From Haemaphysalis longicornis (taxonomy: Eukaryota > Arthropoda > Arachnida > Ixodida > Ixodidae), in the NCBI GenBank assembly GCA_013339765.2, contig CM023452.1, forward strand, positions 162,997,581-163,061,580: DNA of 64,000 bases, in the 5' to 3' direction. A program made the position numbers and the translations under genes. Positions 1-9,546 of the stretch are shown here, in pieces. The notes under the pieces are model-generated. The model did no database searches. It was not told where the DNA came from and worked only from the letters and a program-made list of their open reading frames with translations. Every line of letters starts with the position of its first letter. Position 1 is the first letter of the stretch.

Positions 1-225
1 ATACATGCAGTCAGAAACTTTCCCTAGCCGGAAACCACAGAAAATGAGAGAAGCTTTCTTGGATTGTGCTTTTACTTCTGCTACTTAATAAGAAATTTCG
101 CCCATATTTCCATCCCTTTAAAAGACCTCCTCAGGAAAGATGCTCCCTTCGCGTTGGATGCTCCACAAGCTGAAAACGTTTCCATGCCGATTGGCTGGCT
201 TACTGCCACACCTATTCCAGCCTAA

Positions 226-582
226 TTGAACATTTCTGCTACAGCCAAACTACGCACTGGCGCCAGTGGTCACAGAATAACAGCGGTCTTAGTGCGACCC
301 TTGACCACCGAAGTCCGCGTGATTGCGTGCGCCAGCCGTTTGCTTTCTCGCGGCGAGCCCTACTATTCAATCACCCAACGCGAGTGTCCCTTGCCTAATG
401 TTGGCTGCGGCGAAGATCCGTCCCTATCTCCTTGGCCGTCCGTTTTCTGGCGTGGCGGATCAACACGCTGTGCGCGAGCTGATTACACTAAAAGATCCAA
501 GAGGCCGCCTTGGCCGCTGAGCTTTGCATTTACGAGAATACTCGTTTCCAGTCATGTAAGAATCAGGACGGTTTCACCGTGA
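226..582 (+). pseudogene. gypsy RNase H domain remnant
   Basis: The reading frame contains the gypsy RNase H signature: SGHRITAVL followed by VIACASRLLSRGEPYYSITQ, close to the usual pattern of a first beta strand, then ASR.LS..E.NYS.TE.E. The frame breaks after the YSITQREC motif. The following LGRPF...D.HA segment is readable only in another frame (about 430-480). The sequence would have degraded the RNA strand of the RNA-DNA hybrid during reverse transcription. The family assignment is firm; the gene is dead. Confidence 0.75.
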
Positions 583-859
583 TGCCGACTATTTATCTTG
601 TTAACCTGTGGATCCTCCTGACGTGGCTTGATACGGCACAGTCGCGTGTATTTTTTTCTTTCTCAGCACTCCTGCGCATCGGTGCCGAACAATACCGCTA
701 CTGTTCCTACGTTCAGTAATCGATTCGCCTCCACACTAATTAACCTGATCGAACCTCCCCGCGCTACGTCCTTCAGGACGGCGTCTTATACCGTCAGAAC
801 TTTCATAACGATGGCCTAGAACGTTGTCCTGCCCTAGCCTCTCAACTGCGCTCCACCGT

Positions 860-1471
860 CCTGGAACAACTTCATGACCACCAACATGCTGGTGGTCTTG
901 ACGTTACGGGTAAGACGCTGTTTTTTTTTACCTGGTTTGTACCATTGAATAAAGACATGTATTCAAGCTTGTGATCACTCTCAGCTGCGAAATGTTCGAA
1001 GCAATTTGCCTTCCGGCCTCCCTCATACCCCTTCTATTCTTCACAAGCCGTCTATCCTTGTTGGTCTATTCCTCCTAGGGATTTTTCCTGAATCCACTTT
1101 TGGCCACAAGTGTGTTGCCCTTGCAACAGATCGAGGGCCCTACACACAAGTTGCGCAAATGATGCGGGAGACGTCCTCTTTTATGACGTCATAGCGCACC
1201 TGGGGTACCTCGCCAGCTCTTGACCGAGCTTGGCCGCAATTCTTTCCCTAAAGTCATTGCCGACATTCTTCATTCCTGTTCAAGTGAGCATGAAGTGAAT
1301 ACAACTTATCACCCGATAGAGAACGGCCTCACAGAGCGCCCTAACTGCATGCTGCTCAATATAGTTTGTAAGTACGTTCCCTCTTACTACCGGGATCGAA
1401 TGCCCTCTTGCCATTTTTCACCTTCGCCTACAATTGTCCCGGCCATGAAACATCTGGTTCCTCACCTTTGA
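860..1471 (+). pseudogene. gypsy integrase remnant
   Basis: The catalytic-core end is recognisable as LTELGRNSFPKVIADIL followed, ~20 residues on, by TTYHPIENGLTERPN. This matches the conserved gypsy integrase block in which the last catalytic glutamate lies in the HPQ.NG..ER motif. Here the glutamate of IENG is readable. Upstream, about 990-1140, short stretches of the linker and core are visible in shifted frames. The ORF ends near 1471 with a stop, and the C-terminal domain is lost. Copy B has the equivalent at about 10930-11270. Confidence 0.7.
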
Positions 1472-1690
1472 GCATGCCCTTCGGCAGGGAACCCGCATTA
1501 CCCTTGAGTACCCCAGACTCGCCGGCCGCCGCTCCTTCTTATTCAATCAATTACCCATAAAAATCCATCCTCCTCATCTTATCAAGGATCTAAGCGTACT
1601 TGCGTTGCCAAATCCCAATTGAACACCCCAACAACATATTTTTGCTGGCCACAGATGTCTTGTTGGTGCCTCTTGGCCGCTTCTATTCCT

Positions 1691-1978
1691 GAGTTTTTAA
1701 CATTAGTTCTTTAAGCAACCCTGCCATCGCCCGAAGCATGCTGCGAAAAAGCGCTGAAGGGCATTATGTAGGCAACAAACAATACCCCTGATTTATATTT
1801 TCCTCACGACTCTTAACTCGAACAAGGTTGCAGGTACGGTGATAAACAGCTCGATGTTGTAGCACAGCCTTTTATTAACCTGCCTTGATGTGTTTCTGAA
1901 CAGTAGGGCCTGCCACACACCTTGCTACAGGAACGAATTATTACCTCGGCTTAATTCAATGGTGGCATATATACCTCC
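1691..1978 (+). repeat. Spacer segment T, copy A
   Basis: This ~0.28 kb stretch follows the gypsy integrase remnant and precedes repeat S. It recurs nearly unchanged at 11411-11690 but is absent before the second S of each block. It contains no ORF. It could be the gypsy 3' untranslated region or part of a decayed long terminal repeat. I cannot see clean TG...CA termini, so it is left as an unclassified repeat segment. Confidence 0.6.
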
Positions 1979-3421
1979 AGAAGAAACAGTAGTACTCAGT
2001 GTCACGCAAAGCTTGAAACCCAAGAAAGTGATGGAACATTAGTTTTTGCATAAAAACAGTTACTAGATATCGTAAAAATCCGAAGAAACGAGAGTGTTTT
2101 TATTAGTATTTCTAGAAAGAAGACTAGTTCGTTGGCACTAAATTGGCAATCGGAAAATCCACAAATTGATCCTAGACAAGATTACGTTTGTTGAAAACCA
2201 AATTTACTCACGGTGGTCCAAAGCTGCGGAGAAAATATAAAAAATTAATTTGCAAAAATAAAAATTAGTGCTTTGTGTAAACACCCCTGTTGTCGGGTGT
2301 TTTTCATAAAGCCTACAACGGGTTCTGCCAAAGTCGCCGAACCCTAAACTCCAAGAAGCTGAACAACTATACAGTAGGGTGAAATCCCGTCGTGGCAATT
2401 ATGCACAAATACTAAGCTATTCTCCGTTACTGTAAATATTCGCCGCGGTGAAACGTAGGCAACATTTCCTCAAAGCATTTACGCTTGCTTATTTGCACAG
2501 AATTCCAAAAAATCGGTTACAGCTGCATTGTATTTGCGTCTGTGTTGATTTTATCTGTGGCTTTCGAGACAAATTACGTCGACCCGAATCGTCTTTGCTG
2601 CACGATGTACGCTTCTATTCCTCCCGGAGGCCTTATAACGACAATAATTGCAAAGGCAAGCAGACTGGCAAACGCTGCGCATGCCCCAGCCTCGCTGTAG
2701 TTTGGCGCTACTAATGTGCACATTTTCGACTCCCGCCCTCCTGCCATCGACTCCTGCCATCACGCGCACATCTCTGAACATTTTACGTTTCCATTTCGGA
2801 GTTTTGTGAAGCTGAGCTTTGTGCTCAAATATGCCGACTTTTGAGAATTCCCAAAAGCTATGAATTGGAACCGTAGCAGTTGCAGAATAGTGCGTTCCGC
2901 TTGACCCCTGAACGTGATAGCAGTGGAGTAGATCAGGTAAACACCATCCACGCAGCACAGTGATGCTAAGGAAGCTGGGACGCCTTCCAGTCGTCTGCTT
3001 GGTGACAGGTTTGCGCTGCCAGACAAACAATCGAAACCCACTAAAGAAGCGTTCACTATGGGCAGAAAAGAATCTGCTGGAAGTATTTCACACTAAAAGA
3101 CACAAAAACTGAAAATTAGATGCAAAAACAAAGTTGTAACAACAAAGTAACTACACCAGTTTTCGTCTCTCAAATGACGTAACTTAAGTTTCCTAAAAGA
3201 ACTGTTTTATTTACTATTTGCCGAATTTGAAGCAATGAAGGGCAATGTTTAATTCTTTGGTGAGTATGCGGTTTTTTGACATAGAAAAATTTAACCCATC
3301 TCGGAGTAACTTTAATTGGAAGCACGATTGACTCGCAACCATCCGTCTTCAGCAGGCAAAGGATTGGTCCGTTCCCATGCTCTTCAAGCGAGAAATATCG
3401 CTATGAAGCCCAAGAATAAAG
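1979..3421 (+). repeat. Repeat S, copy 1
   Basis: This is a ~1.44 kb repeat beginning AAACAGTAGTACTCAGTG and ending near the AATAAAG before the tRNA-like sequence. Four direct copies occur in the window: here, 3761-9546 (interrupted by a LINE), 11691-13101, and 13441-14215 (truncated). It includes an AT-rich first third, a conserved TGTTGTCGGGTGTTTTTCAT stretch, and a minus-strand frame (3030-2551) without recognisable homology. No reverse transcriptase or transposase motif is visible. It may be a long terminal repeat or a non-autonomous element. Confidence 0.7.
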
Positions 3422-3493
3422 CACCCCCGGTAGGAATCATACCACCCTTCTTGCAATATGATACCGACACTCTATCACTGAGCTAGGCTGCAA
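3421..3493 (-). pseudogene. tRNA-like sequence (antisense), copy 1
   Basis: On the minus strand an A-box-like TAGCTCAGTGATAGAGTG lies at 3485-3468 and a decayed B box, GGTATGATTCC, at 3443-3433. The spacing fits a tRNA or a tRNA-derived SINE head. The acceptor ends (GCAGCC and GGGGGTGC) pair only poorly, so this is probably a tRNA pseudogene or SINE head rather than a working tRNA. It begins exactly where repeat S ends. The sister copy at 13101-13173 keeps an intact B box. Confidence 0.55.
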
Positions 3494-3760
3494 GATACAA
3501 ATGTAACCTGAAAATACTTCTTTCACTGTTACCAGGACAACTACTCTGCACATTGCTTGGCTTTGGGGCTTTTGTAAGAATATCTAGCCCTGCATGTGCT
3601 TCCGATTTGCCATCCGCCTGTTATAGTTCACATTTCTAAGCGTGAAAAATCATAGAATCTTTCCACCACTGCTCTTCTATCAAATAATCTGATTCATTCT
3701 AGCTTTAGTTAGAGGGAGGCCTCTTAACAAGTATTTTGATCCAACACATTAGCGACAAAT
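3494..3760 (+). repeat. Spacer segment M, copy 1
   Basis: This ~270 bp unique-looking spacer lies between the tRNA-like sequence and the second S repeat. It recurs at 13174-13440 with few differences, which helps define the tandem duplication. No coding or RNA feature is recognised in it. Confidence 0.65.
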
Positions 3761-4883
3761 AAGAAACAGTAGTACTCAGTGTTACACAAAGCTTGAAACC
3801 CAAGAAAAACATGGGACATTATTGTTTCTTATAAAAGTTGTTATCTAGTCTTCTCCTGCTTTGCAGGAATCTCAAGAAACAAGAGAAATTTTATTATTAT
3901 TTCCAGCAAGAGACTTGATCGTTGGCACTATATAGGTAATTCGAAAATTCAAAACATGATTTTAGGAAAGAATCGCGTTCATAGAAAACCAAATTTACTC
4001 ACGGACGGGTTTTATACCTGCGAGAATAAGGAAAATGATTTGGCACAAATAAAAATCCGTGCTTTGTATAAAATCATTCGTTTGTATAAGTACTCATGTT
4101 GTCGGGTGTTTTTCATAAAGCCTACTACTGGTTCCGCCAAAGTCATCGAACAGCTATATAATCAGGTGAAAGTTCGCAGTGCACCATTATGCTGAAATCA
4201 TAAACTGTTCTCCGTTACTGTAAATATTCGCCGCGGTGAGGCGTAAGCAACATTTCGTCGAGGCATTTACCTTTCCTTATTAGCAAAGGATTCGTGGTTA
4301 CAACTGCATTAAATTTGCATCTCTGTTTTGACTTTATTTGTGGCTTTCGGAACAAATTACACCGACCGTATTCAAATTTGCTGCACGATGTACGCTTCCA
4401 TTCCTCCCGGAGGCCTTATAATGACGATAATTGCAAATGCAAGCAGACTGGCAAACGCTCAGCACGCCACAGCCTCGCTGTAGTCAATATTCTGTGCTAC
4501 TAATGTGCACCTTTTCGACTCCCGCCCAATCATGTACGGGTTCCATTACGCGCACAACTCTGAAAGTTTTACGTTTTCCATTTCGGAGCTTCGTGAAGCC
4601 GAGCTTTGTGCTTAAATATGCCGGGTTTTGATAAGAGAAAGAGAGGAGAGAAAGCTCTTTATTAAAGGAAAGCAGAGAGGTTTGCAGGCATGTTAACGCC
4701 GACATGCTACTCTGCGGGGTACGGGAGGAGGGAATAAAGTTGCAATAGGAAGAAAGGCGGAAGGGAGAGAAGAAAGAAGAAAATAAAAGAAGTAAAAAAA
4801 GGAGGTAGCGTGTGCGTTGGGGACCGTCAGTGCGACACGTGAAAAGTTTATGGCCGGTTGTACAGTGCAAGGATGGTCTGGTC

Positions 4884-5360
4884 CTATATGAGCTCAGCGA
4901 CGCCGATGTCATTGAGGTATTCTAATAATGCGGTTAGCACTTTACGCTGAGAGGAGGGAGATGGCCATGGCCCCAGAAGTGCTTTTAAAGTCAAGGAACT
5001 GTGGTTGAGGCACTCGACCTTCTGTGCGAGGTTGTTCCTCGCTTGACAGTATGTAGGACACTCCAGCAAAATATGCTCGACAGTTTCTGGTGAACAGCAG
5101 TTGTCACAATAAGCGTTCGAGGTTAGGCAAAGGCGATAGCGGTAGGTATGTGTTAGCCCCACGTTGAGACGTAAGCGATGGAGCAAAGTCTTCAGCCGAC
5201 GTGGAAGTCGCTCCGGTAACCCCAGTGCCAAAGTTGGGTCGACGTGATGCAGGAATGGGTGCTCGTTTTCCGGGAGAGACCAGAAGGTGCTTCTTTCCCT
5301 GAAAACAAGCTCCTTTGCTAGTCTCGAGGCATCGTGCTTCGTGAAGAAAATGTTCCTCAC
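4884..5360 (-). pseudogene. LINE C-terminal CCHC-type region
   Basis: This 158-residue frame is the C-terminal part of the LINE ORF2. It includes CDNCCSPETVEHILLEC, a C-x2-C-x7-H-x4-C arrangement typical of the end of RNase H-bearing LINE ORF2 proteins and thought to bind nucleic acid. The preceding LPRRLKTLLHRLRLNVGLTH segment matches the usual L..LRTG motif region. It slightly overlaps the RNase H frame (5357-5812) in a different phase, so a frameshift separates the two. The stop lies about 250 bp before the CT-rich tail, leaving a short 3' untranslated region. Confidence 0.75.
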
Positions 5361-5812
5361 CTTCCGCAGTCGTTCTTGGCAGCCTCATCTGCTTTTTCAT
5401 TGCCTATGATGCCGCAGTGCGCAGGGATCCACTGCAGTATCACGCGGTGCCCGGCGACACAAACTAGATGATTTAGATAAGAGACATCGCGGGATATATG
5501 TTCGTGAATGCTGAAGCAGCTGGCACGTCGAAGAGTTTGCAGTGCTGTCTTCCAATCCGTGAAGAATACCCACTGTGCTGGCTGCTGGCGGAGAATGTAG
5601 CGAAGTGCTTGTTTGATGGCATAAATCTCAGCAGATGTAGATGACGTTGGGCACTCAAGACGGTATGAGAGTGCTTGGCTGGTGGATAAAATGAAGAGCC
5701 CAGAAGAACTGCAGTCAGGCGTAGATGATCCATCAGTATAAATGTGGGTCATATGAGAGTATTGGTCACTTATATGGGCAAGTGTTAATTGAAGGAGGCA
5801 TATCTGAGGCAT
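5357..5812 (-). pseudogene. LINE RNase H domain
   Basis: This 151-residue frame is a well-preserved RNase H domain. The acidic catalytic positions can all be read: D27 in IYTDGSS, E62 in SAEIYAIKQAL, D86 in FFTDWK, and D142 in NEKADEAAK. The conserved WIPAHCGIIGNEKAD block lies at 128-142. It would remove the RNA template during target-primed reverse transcription. It is cut off from the RT frame upstream and the C-terminal frame downstream by frameshifts. Confidence 0.82.
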
Positions 5813-5872
5813 AACGTTTTTTTTTTAGGTGAGTCCAGGTATGTTTAATTTTATGCATAGGGGTGATAGAGT

Positions 5873-6304
5873 TCAAGGCGGGAAATCAGATGGCATGAGT
5901 TGTCGTCGTTGGGTAGGTACAGAGATGTTTATAGTATTTATAGTTTCTCCGAAGCTCGAAATTTTGTTGCATCGTACAATACCTGTCAAGAACTTGGAGT
6001 TTGCGTGCAGGGTATGCCTAAAGTATATTCGAAATGTTTCCTGCATTATAATAATATTTAAAGGCAAGCAACCAGCCTCTGCGACAGTGCCAACACACGA
6101 TGAGCCCTTAGGAAGGCCCAGGCAGGTACGCAGGCAGTTATTCCTAGCCGCATTGAGTTGCTTTTTGCATGTGGGCGACAGCCGTTGCAGAACAGGCAGG
6201 CTGTGGCGCAGCAAGCCCTCTACATATGCTTTGCAGAGAAGCACCATGGATCTGCGGTCGCTGCCCCATCGACATCCAGCAAGGTACCCAATAACTTGTG
6301 CCAC
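5873..6304 (-). pseudogene. LINE RT thumb/connection region
   Basis: This frame reads as the segment between the RT core and RNase H. It carries the stretch RSMVLLCKAYVEGLLRHSLP followed by LSPTCKKQLNAARNNCLRTC and LGLPKGSSCVGTVAEAG. The L...Y..L+..L.Y..P pattern and the GLP+......+AEAG block are typical of this part of I-type LINE proteins. Its position, strand and order agree with the flanking domains, and a stop and frame change separate it from both. Confidence 0.65.
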
Positions 6305-6356
6305 CGCAGAGAGACGAGTACGTAATCGCTAGACTTCCGGCGCCCATGATAGATTT

Positions 6357-7037
6357 CTATCTACGATGATCCCAAGGTATTTTTGGGTTCGTGCGTACTG
6401 CAGACAACGACCGCCAAGGATTAGAGGGTATTGGCTCATCCGCTTGCGGGTGAACGCCATGGCAACGCTTTTCTAGGAAGAAAGGCGGAGACCCTTGGAC
6501 GCAAGGTACGAAGGACACATTGCTGAAAGCTTTCTGCAGCCGCTGTTGCGTTGTACGACGTGACTTTGCCGCACACCAAATGCAGATGTCATCCGCATAA
6601 AGTGTGACCTTGACGCCGGGAGGAAGCGCACGCTTTAGGTGAATAAGCGTAAGGTTGAATAATAGAGGACTTAGGACGGCTCCTTGAGGCACTCCTTTCT
6701 GTATACTGTGATGGGAAGTAGGGCCTTCTGGCGTGCACATGAAAATTTCACGTCCTTTGAGGTAGCTCGCAATCCAGGCGTACAGCCTTCCACCAAGACC
6801 AAGGACAGCTAGGGACTCTAGAATTGCAGTGTGCAAGACTGAATGAAATGCTGACTTTATGTCAAGAAGTACTACCGTCGGTATGTGTCCGCTTTGTAGT
6901 TCTTCTTCCAGTGAAGCAACGGGAGCGATTATGTTTTCAATATCGGATCTGTTTTTCCTGAAGCCATTCATTTCAGGTGGGTAAAGGTTTCTGCTTTCCA
7001 AGTACCACGTAATTCTCTTAAATGTCATTTTTTCCAT
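6357..7037 (-). pseudogene. LINE reverse transcriptase core
   Basis: The 226-residue frame contains the main RT motifs in order. These are NGFRKNRSDIENI (about residues 24-36), VVLLDIKSAFHSV with the first catalytic aspartate at D59, KGVPQGAVLSPLLFN (114-128), and LYADDICIW with the YADD box at 147-150 (nucleotides 6599-6588). This would copy element RNA into DNA at a nicked target. The core motifs are unmutated, yet the frame is lost near residue 170 and upstream of 7037. Confidence 0.85.
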
Positions 7038-7181
7038 GATTTTGCCAATGCAGCTTAGTAAGGCGATAGGCCGGAATGAGTCAAATCTTGTCGGTTGCTT
7101 CCCAGGTTTTAGGATTGCAGTAATTTTAGCGATTTCCCATTCTGTAGGAACACTACCACAGAGCCAGGTTGAGTTGTAGTA

Positions 7182-7808
7182 TTACAGAACGCGTTGGCGG
7201 GAATGGTGATACAGATGGGAAATCGCTTCGTAAGGTCTATCACCATGACCTAGAGAAGAACGCTTCTTGACGTTCGAGATGACCGTGTCGAGCTCTCGAA
7301 TAGAAAACGGAAGGTCCATTGCGGCTACAGCGTTTGGTGGGGTTACGTCGGGGACACGTTGAAGGAATAGCTGAGGCATGGATATTGTGGATATGAGCCG
7401 ACAGTGCTCCTCAGTGGGTTCTTTTTGTGATATGCCTTCGTGTAATGACAGCGCTTTGAAATGATATAGTTTCTGGTTGTTTGTGCGCATATCTTTTATA
7501 ATGCGCCATATCCCCGATAATGGTTTGTGGACATCTAAGTTTGTGGAAAAATCACGCCACCGTTGCCGATTAAACTTTTCTAAAAAACGCCTCACGTGTC
7601 TTTGCGCCTTGCAAGCCTGCATCAAGTCCTCTAAGTTTTTAGTGCGTCGCGCCTTACGCTCAGCGCGTCTGTGGATGGCACGCAGCCTTTCATATTCTGG
7701 ATCGGTCGTAATATCTAGGCGCTTCCTCACTACGATCGATGACTCGGTCAGACAATTAACCATAGTTCGTATGATGTCATCGTCGTTAGTGGCTGCAGTT
7801 ATTTCCAC
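7182..7808 (-). pseudogene. LINE linker and RT N-terminal region
   Basis: A 208-residue frame rich in basic residues includes the segment RLRAIHRRAERKARRTKN. It is followed by DLPFSIRELDTVISNVKKR and SSLGHGDRPY, which correspond to the F...EL...I...+..SSPG.DGI pattern that opens LINE reverse transcriptases. It joins the endonuclease to the RT core. Upstream it runs into the inserted plus-strand piece at 7846. Confidence 0.7.
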
Positions 7809-7938
7809 GTCAGTTCGGTTTTTGAAGGCTTCTCAAGCTGTGCGCTTGACATGGTTTGACGCCCACAATGAAATATGGGGAAGTGCACGTACCAATTCTT
7901 GTGTAGCAAGGGTCTGCTGATCTACTTATCAATCACGG

Positions 7939-7988
7939 TATGTATAGAAGATGCCTATACAGTATCGGTATAGGCATCTTCTTTACAT
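7939..7988. repeat. 22 bp hairpin at a LINE rearrangement junction
   Basis: AGAAGATGCCTATAC (7946-7960) pairs perfectly with GTATAGGCATCTTCT (7968-7982), with a 7 base loop. After one mismatch the pairing extends outward by TATGTA/TACATA. It sits exactly between the inverted endonuclease fragment and the CT-tailed 3' piece. Confidence 0.85.
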
Positions 7989-8128
7989 AGCCATTTATTT
8001 ATTTCTCCGCCATCTTCATCTCTCTCGTCCTCTATCCACACTCTTTCCTCCCCTTTCCCTTCCCACACACAGAATAGCTGGCCAGATATACTACCATCAG
8101 GCCGACCTTTCTGTGTTTTTTCATTTCA

Positions 8129-8158
8129 ATAAAATTCCTCTCTCTCTCTCTCTCTCTC
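8129..8158 (+). repeat. (CT)n run following AATAAA
   Basis: A perfect CT dinucleotide run follows AATAAAATTC. It most likely marks the 3' terminus of the plus-strand nested LINE piece, since the host LINE also ends in an AATAAA and CT-rich sequence on its own strand. Confidence 0.7.
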
Positions 8159-8160
8159 GA

Positions 8161-8866
8161 CCCACAGCTGCATCTTGATAAGATATTAAAATCGGGAAGT
8201 GATCAGTGCCTCTCGTTTCCAAATCTGTACGCCAAGTAAATTTTTGGACGAGGCTGTTTGACACGAAGGAAAGGTCAATACAGCTGCTGATGGTTGTATT
8301 TTTTATGTAGGTGATGCTGCCGTTATTGAGAGGTTCGATACCGTGATTGAGTAGATCAGCAAGCCTTGCTCCACGAGAATTGGTATGTGCACTTCCCCAT
8401 ATTTCATTGTGGGCGTTGAAATCACCGCATTGATGTGAGGTGGGCGTGTCCCTGCAATTATATTTTCAAGCCTGCGGGGATCAAATGCAGCTCCTGGTTC
8501 CAAGTAGGAAGCAATAAATGTAAATCGCTGAGTCCAGATTATAGTGGTGGCACACACATATTCCTCAGTGTCGTGAGGTTGGACGGGTACGCCTGCTGCT
8601 TGTACATCTTTCCAAAAACCAATGAACAACCGACTTACTCCCGTTAGGCGGTGCGAGTGAAGGAAATAATAATTTCTTAGCAGAAAGTGATCTTCAACGC
8701 GGGATTCCGAGATTACGAGGAATGGGAACTGGCAAGTCTGTACAAGTTAACGGAAATCTGCAAGTTTTGAGCGCAGGCCGCGGGCATTCCATTGGTAAAT
8801 TGTGCAGTCCTTGAGGTTAGTGTTTAAAGACACCTTTGCAGACGTGATTTGAACCTTGGTCGTCAT
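8161..8866 (-). pseudogene. LINE endonuclease domain
   Basis: Reading the minus strand from about 8866, a start codon opens MTTKVQITSAK and is followed by IYQWNARGLRSKLADF, the classic first strand of the APE-type LINE endonuclease (WN..GL). Further on, TFIASYLEPGA and the NAHNEIWGS-type region can be read with one frame change, then DLSFVSNSL and a TDHFPI-type motif (SDHFPI in most relatives) near 8200. This domain nicks target DNA. Several frameshifts and stops are present and the domain is cut by the nested piece at 8160. Confidence 0.75.
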
Positions 8867-9546
8867 TGCTGTACTCCGAAACCCCGCTGCAGCACCTTGA
8901 AGGAGGACGTCACAAGGGGCTCCAAGGCCAAGATAGCCTCAACTTCAGGGAGACATTGAGAGGACGGATAATTCCCAAAATCTATGAATTGGAACTGTAG
9001 CAGTTGCAGAATAGTGCGTTCCGCTTCACCCCTGAATGTGAGAGCAGTCGAGTAGATTAGGTAAACACTATCAGCGCAGCACAGGGATTCCAACGAAGCT
9101 GGGACGCATTCCAGTCGTCTCTGCTTGGGGACAGGTTCGCGCTGCCGGATGAACAAATGAAACCCAATAAAGCCGCGTACACTTTTGGCAGAAAAGAATC
9201 TGGTCGAATTATTTCACACTGAAAGACACAAAAAAGTGAAAAAGTAGATGCAAACACAACGTTGCCGTAACAAAGTAACTACACCACGCTTGTCTCGTTT
9301 TCAAAGCACGTAACCTACGTGCCCAGAGAGAACTGTTTTACGTAAAGCCGAACGTAAAGCGATGAAGAGCAATGTTTAATCCTTCGGGAATATGCTGTTC
9401 TAGGCACAGATAAATTAAACCCATTTTGTAGTAACTCTAATAGGACGCACAATTGACTCGCAACCATCCGTCTTGAGCACACAAAGGCTTGGTCCGTTCC
9501 AATGTTCTTCAAGCGCGAACTATTGCTATGAAGCCACACAATAAAG

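Larger units (their letters stand above)
1..1690 (+). mobile_element. Ty3/gypsy retrotransposon pol fragment, copy A (decayed)
   Basis: Conceptual translation across several frames gives, in order, the tail of reverse transcriptase, RNase H and integrase of a Ty3/gypsy polyprotein. The end of RT and the connection region lie at about 1-190. RNase H is about 226-520. The integrase zinc-binding and core regions are about 860-1470. Frames are broken repeatedly, so no functional enzyme is encoded. The part upstream of position 1 is outside the window. Copy B (9547-11410) carries the same fragment and starts just after where the RT active site would be. Gag, protease and most of RT are missing from both copies. 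Confidence 0.8.
7846..8160 (+). mobile_element. Small plus-strand LINE piece nested in the minus LINE
   Basis: Plus-strand bases 7848-7942 match the reverse complement of the endonuclease region at about 8335-8425: both encode an AHNEIWGS motif, but in opposite orientation. This is followed on the same strand by a long hairpin (7939-7988) and a pyrimidine-rich stretch ending in AATAAA and a CT dinucleotide run (to 8158), like the 3' end of this LINE type. The host minus-strand endonuclease frame is interrupted at exactly this place. The piece thus looks like an internally deleted or rearranged LINE insertion. Confidence 0.6.
4633..8957 (-). mobile_element. I-type LINE with endonuclease, RT and RNase H, decayed
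   Basis: A ~4.3 kb non-LTR retrotransposon lies on the minus strand, inserted in repeat S. In 5' to 3' order it has an N-terminal endonuclease (about 8866-8161), a linker and RT start (7808-7182), the RT core (7037-6357), a connection region (6304-5873), an RNase H domain (5812-5357) and a C-terminal cysteine-histidine region (5360-4884). The 3' end carries an AATAAAG signal and ends in a CT-rich tail near 4633. A shared GATAA at 4629-4633 and near 8960 is a possible short target-site duplication. RNase H after RT places it with the I group of LINEs. Frames are broken between domains, so it is inactive. No ORF1 is seen upstream, so the 5' end may be truncated. Confidence 0.85.
3761..9546 (+). 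repeat. Repeat S, copy 2, split by a LINE insertion
   Basis: S resumes at 3761, runs to about 4632, and continues from about 8958 to 9546 after an inserted LINE. The join is clear by comparison with copy 1. There the sequence near 2840 runs from a TATGCCG...TTTTGA stretch straight into GAATTCCCAAAA, while here the two halves lie on either side of the LINE. The remaining S sequence totals about 1.46 kb. Its end abuts the gypsy fragment of block B. Confidence 0.78.

Noticed and set aside
2551..3056. Minus frames of 159 and 98 codons in repeat S
   Set aside because: The sister S copies do not keep these frames open, and no domain is recognised. They are treated as chance frames.
5829..6332. Plus-strand frame of 167 codons
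   Set aside because: It lies antisense to the LINE connection region, which has clear family motifs on the minus strand.
7477..7920. Plus-strand frame of 147 codons ending in an AHNEIWGS motif
   Set aside because: Most of it is antisense to the LINE RT N-terminal region. Only its last part (after 7846) is real sense sequence, listed as the nested piece.
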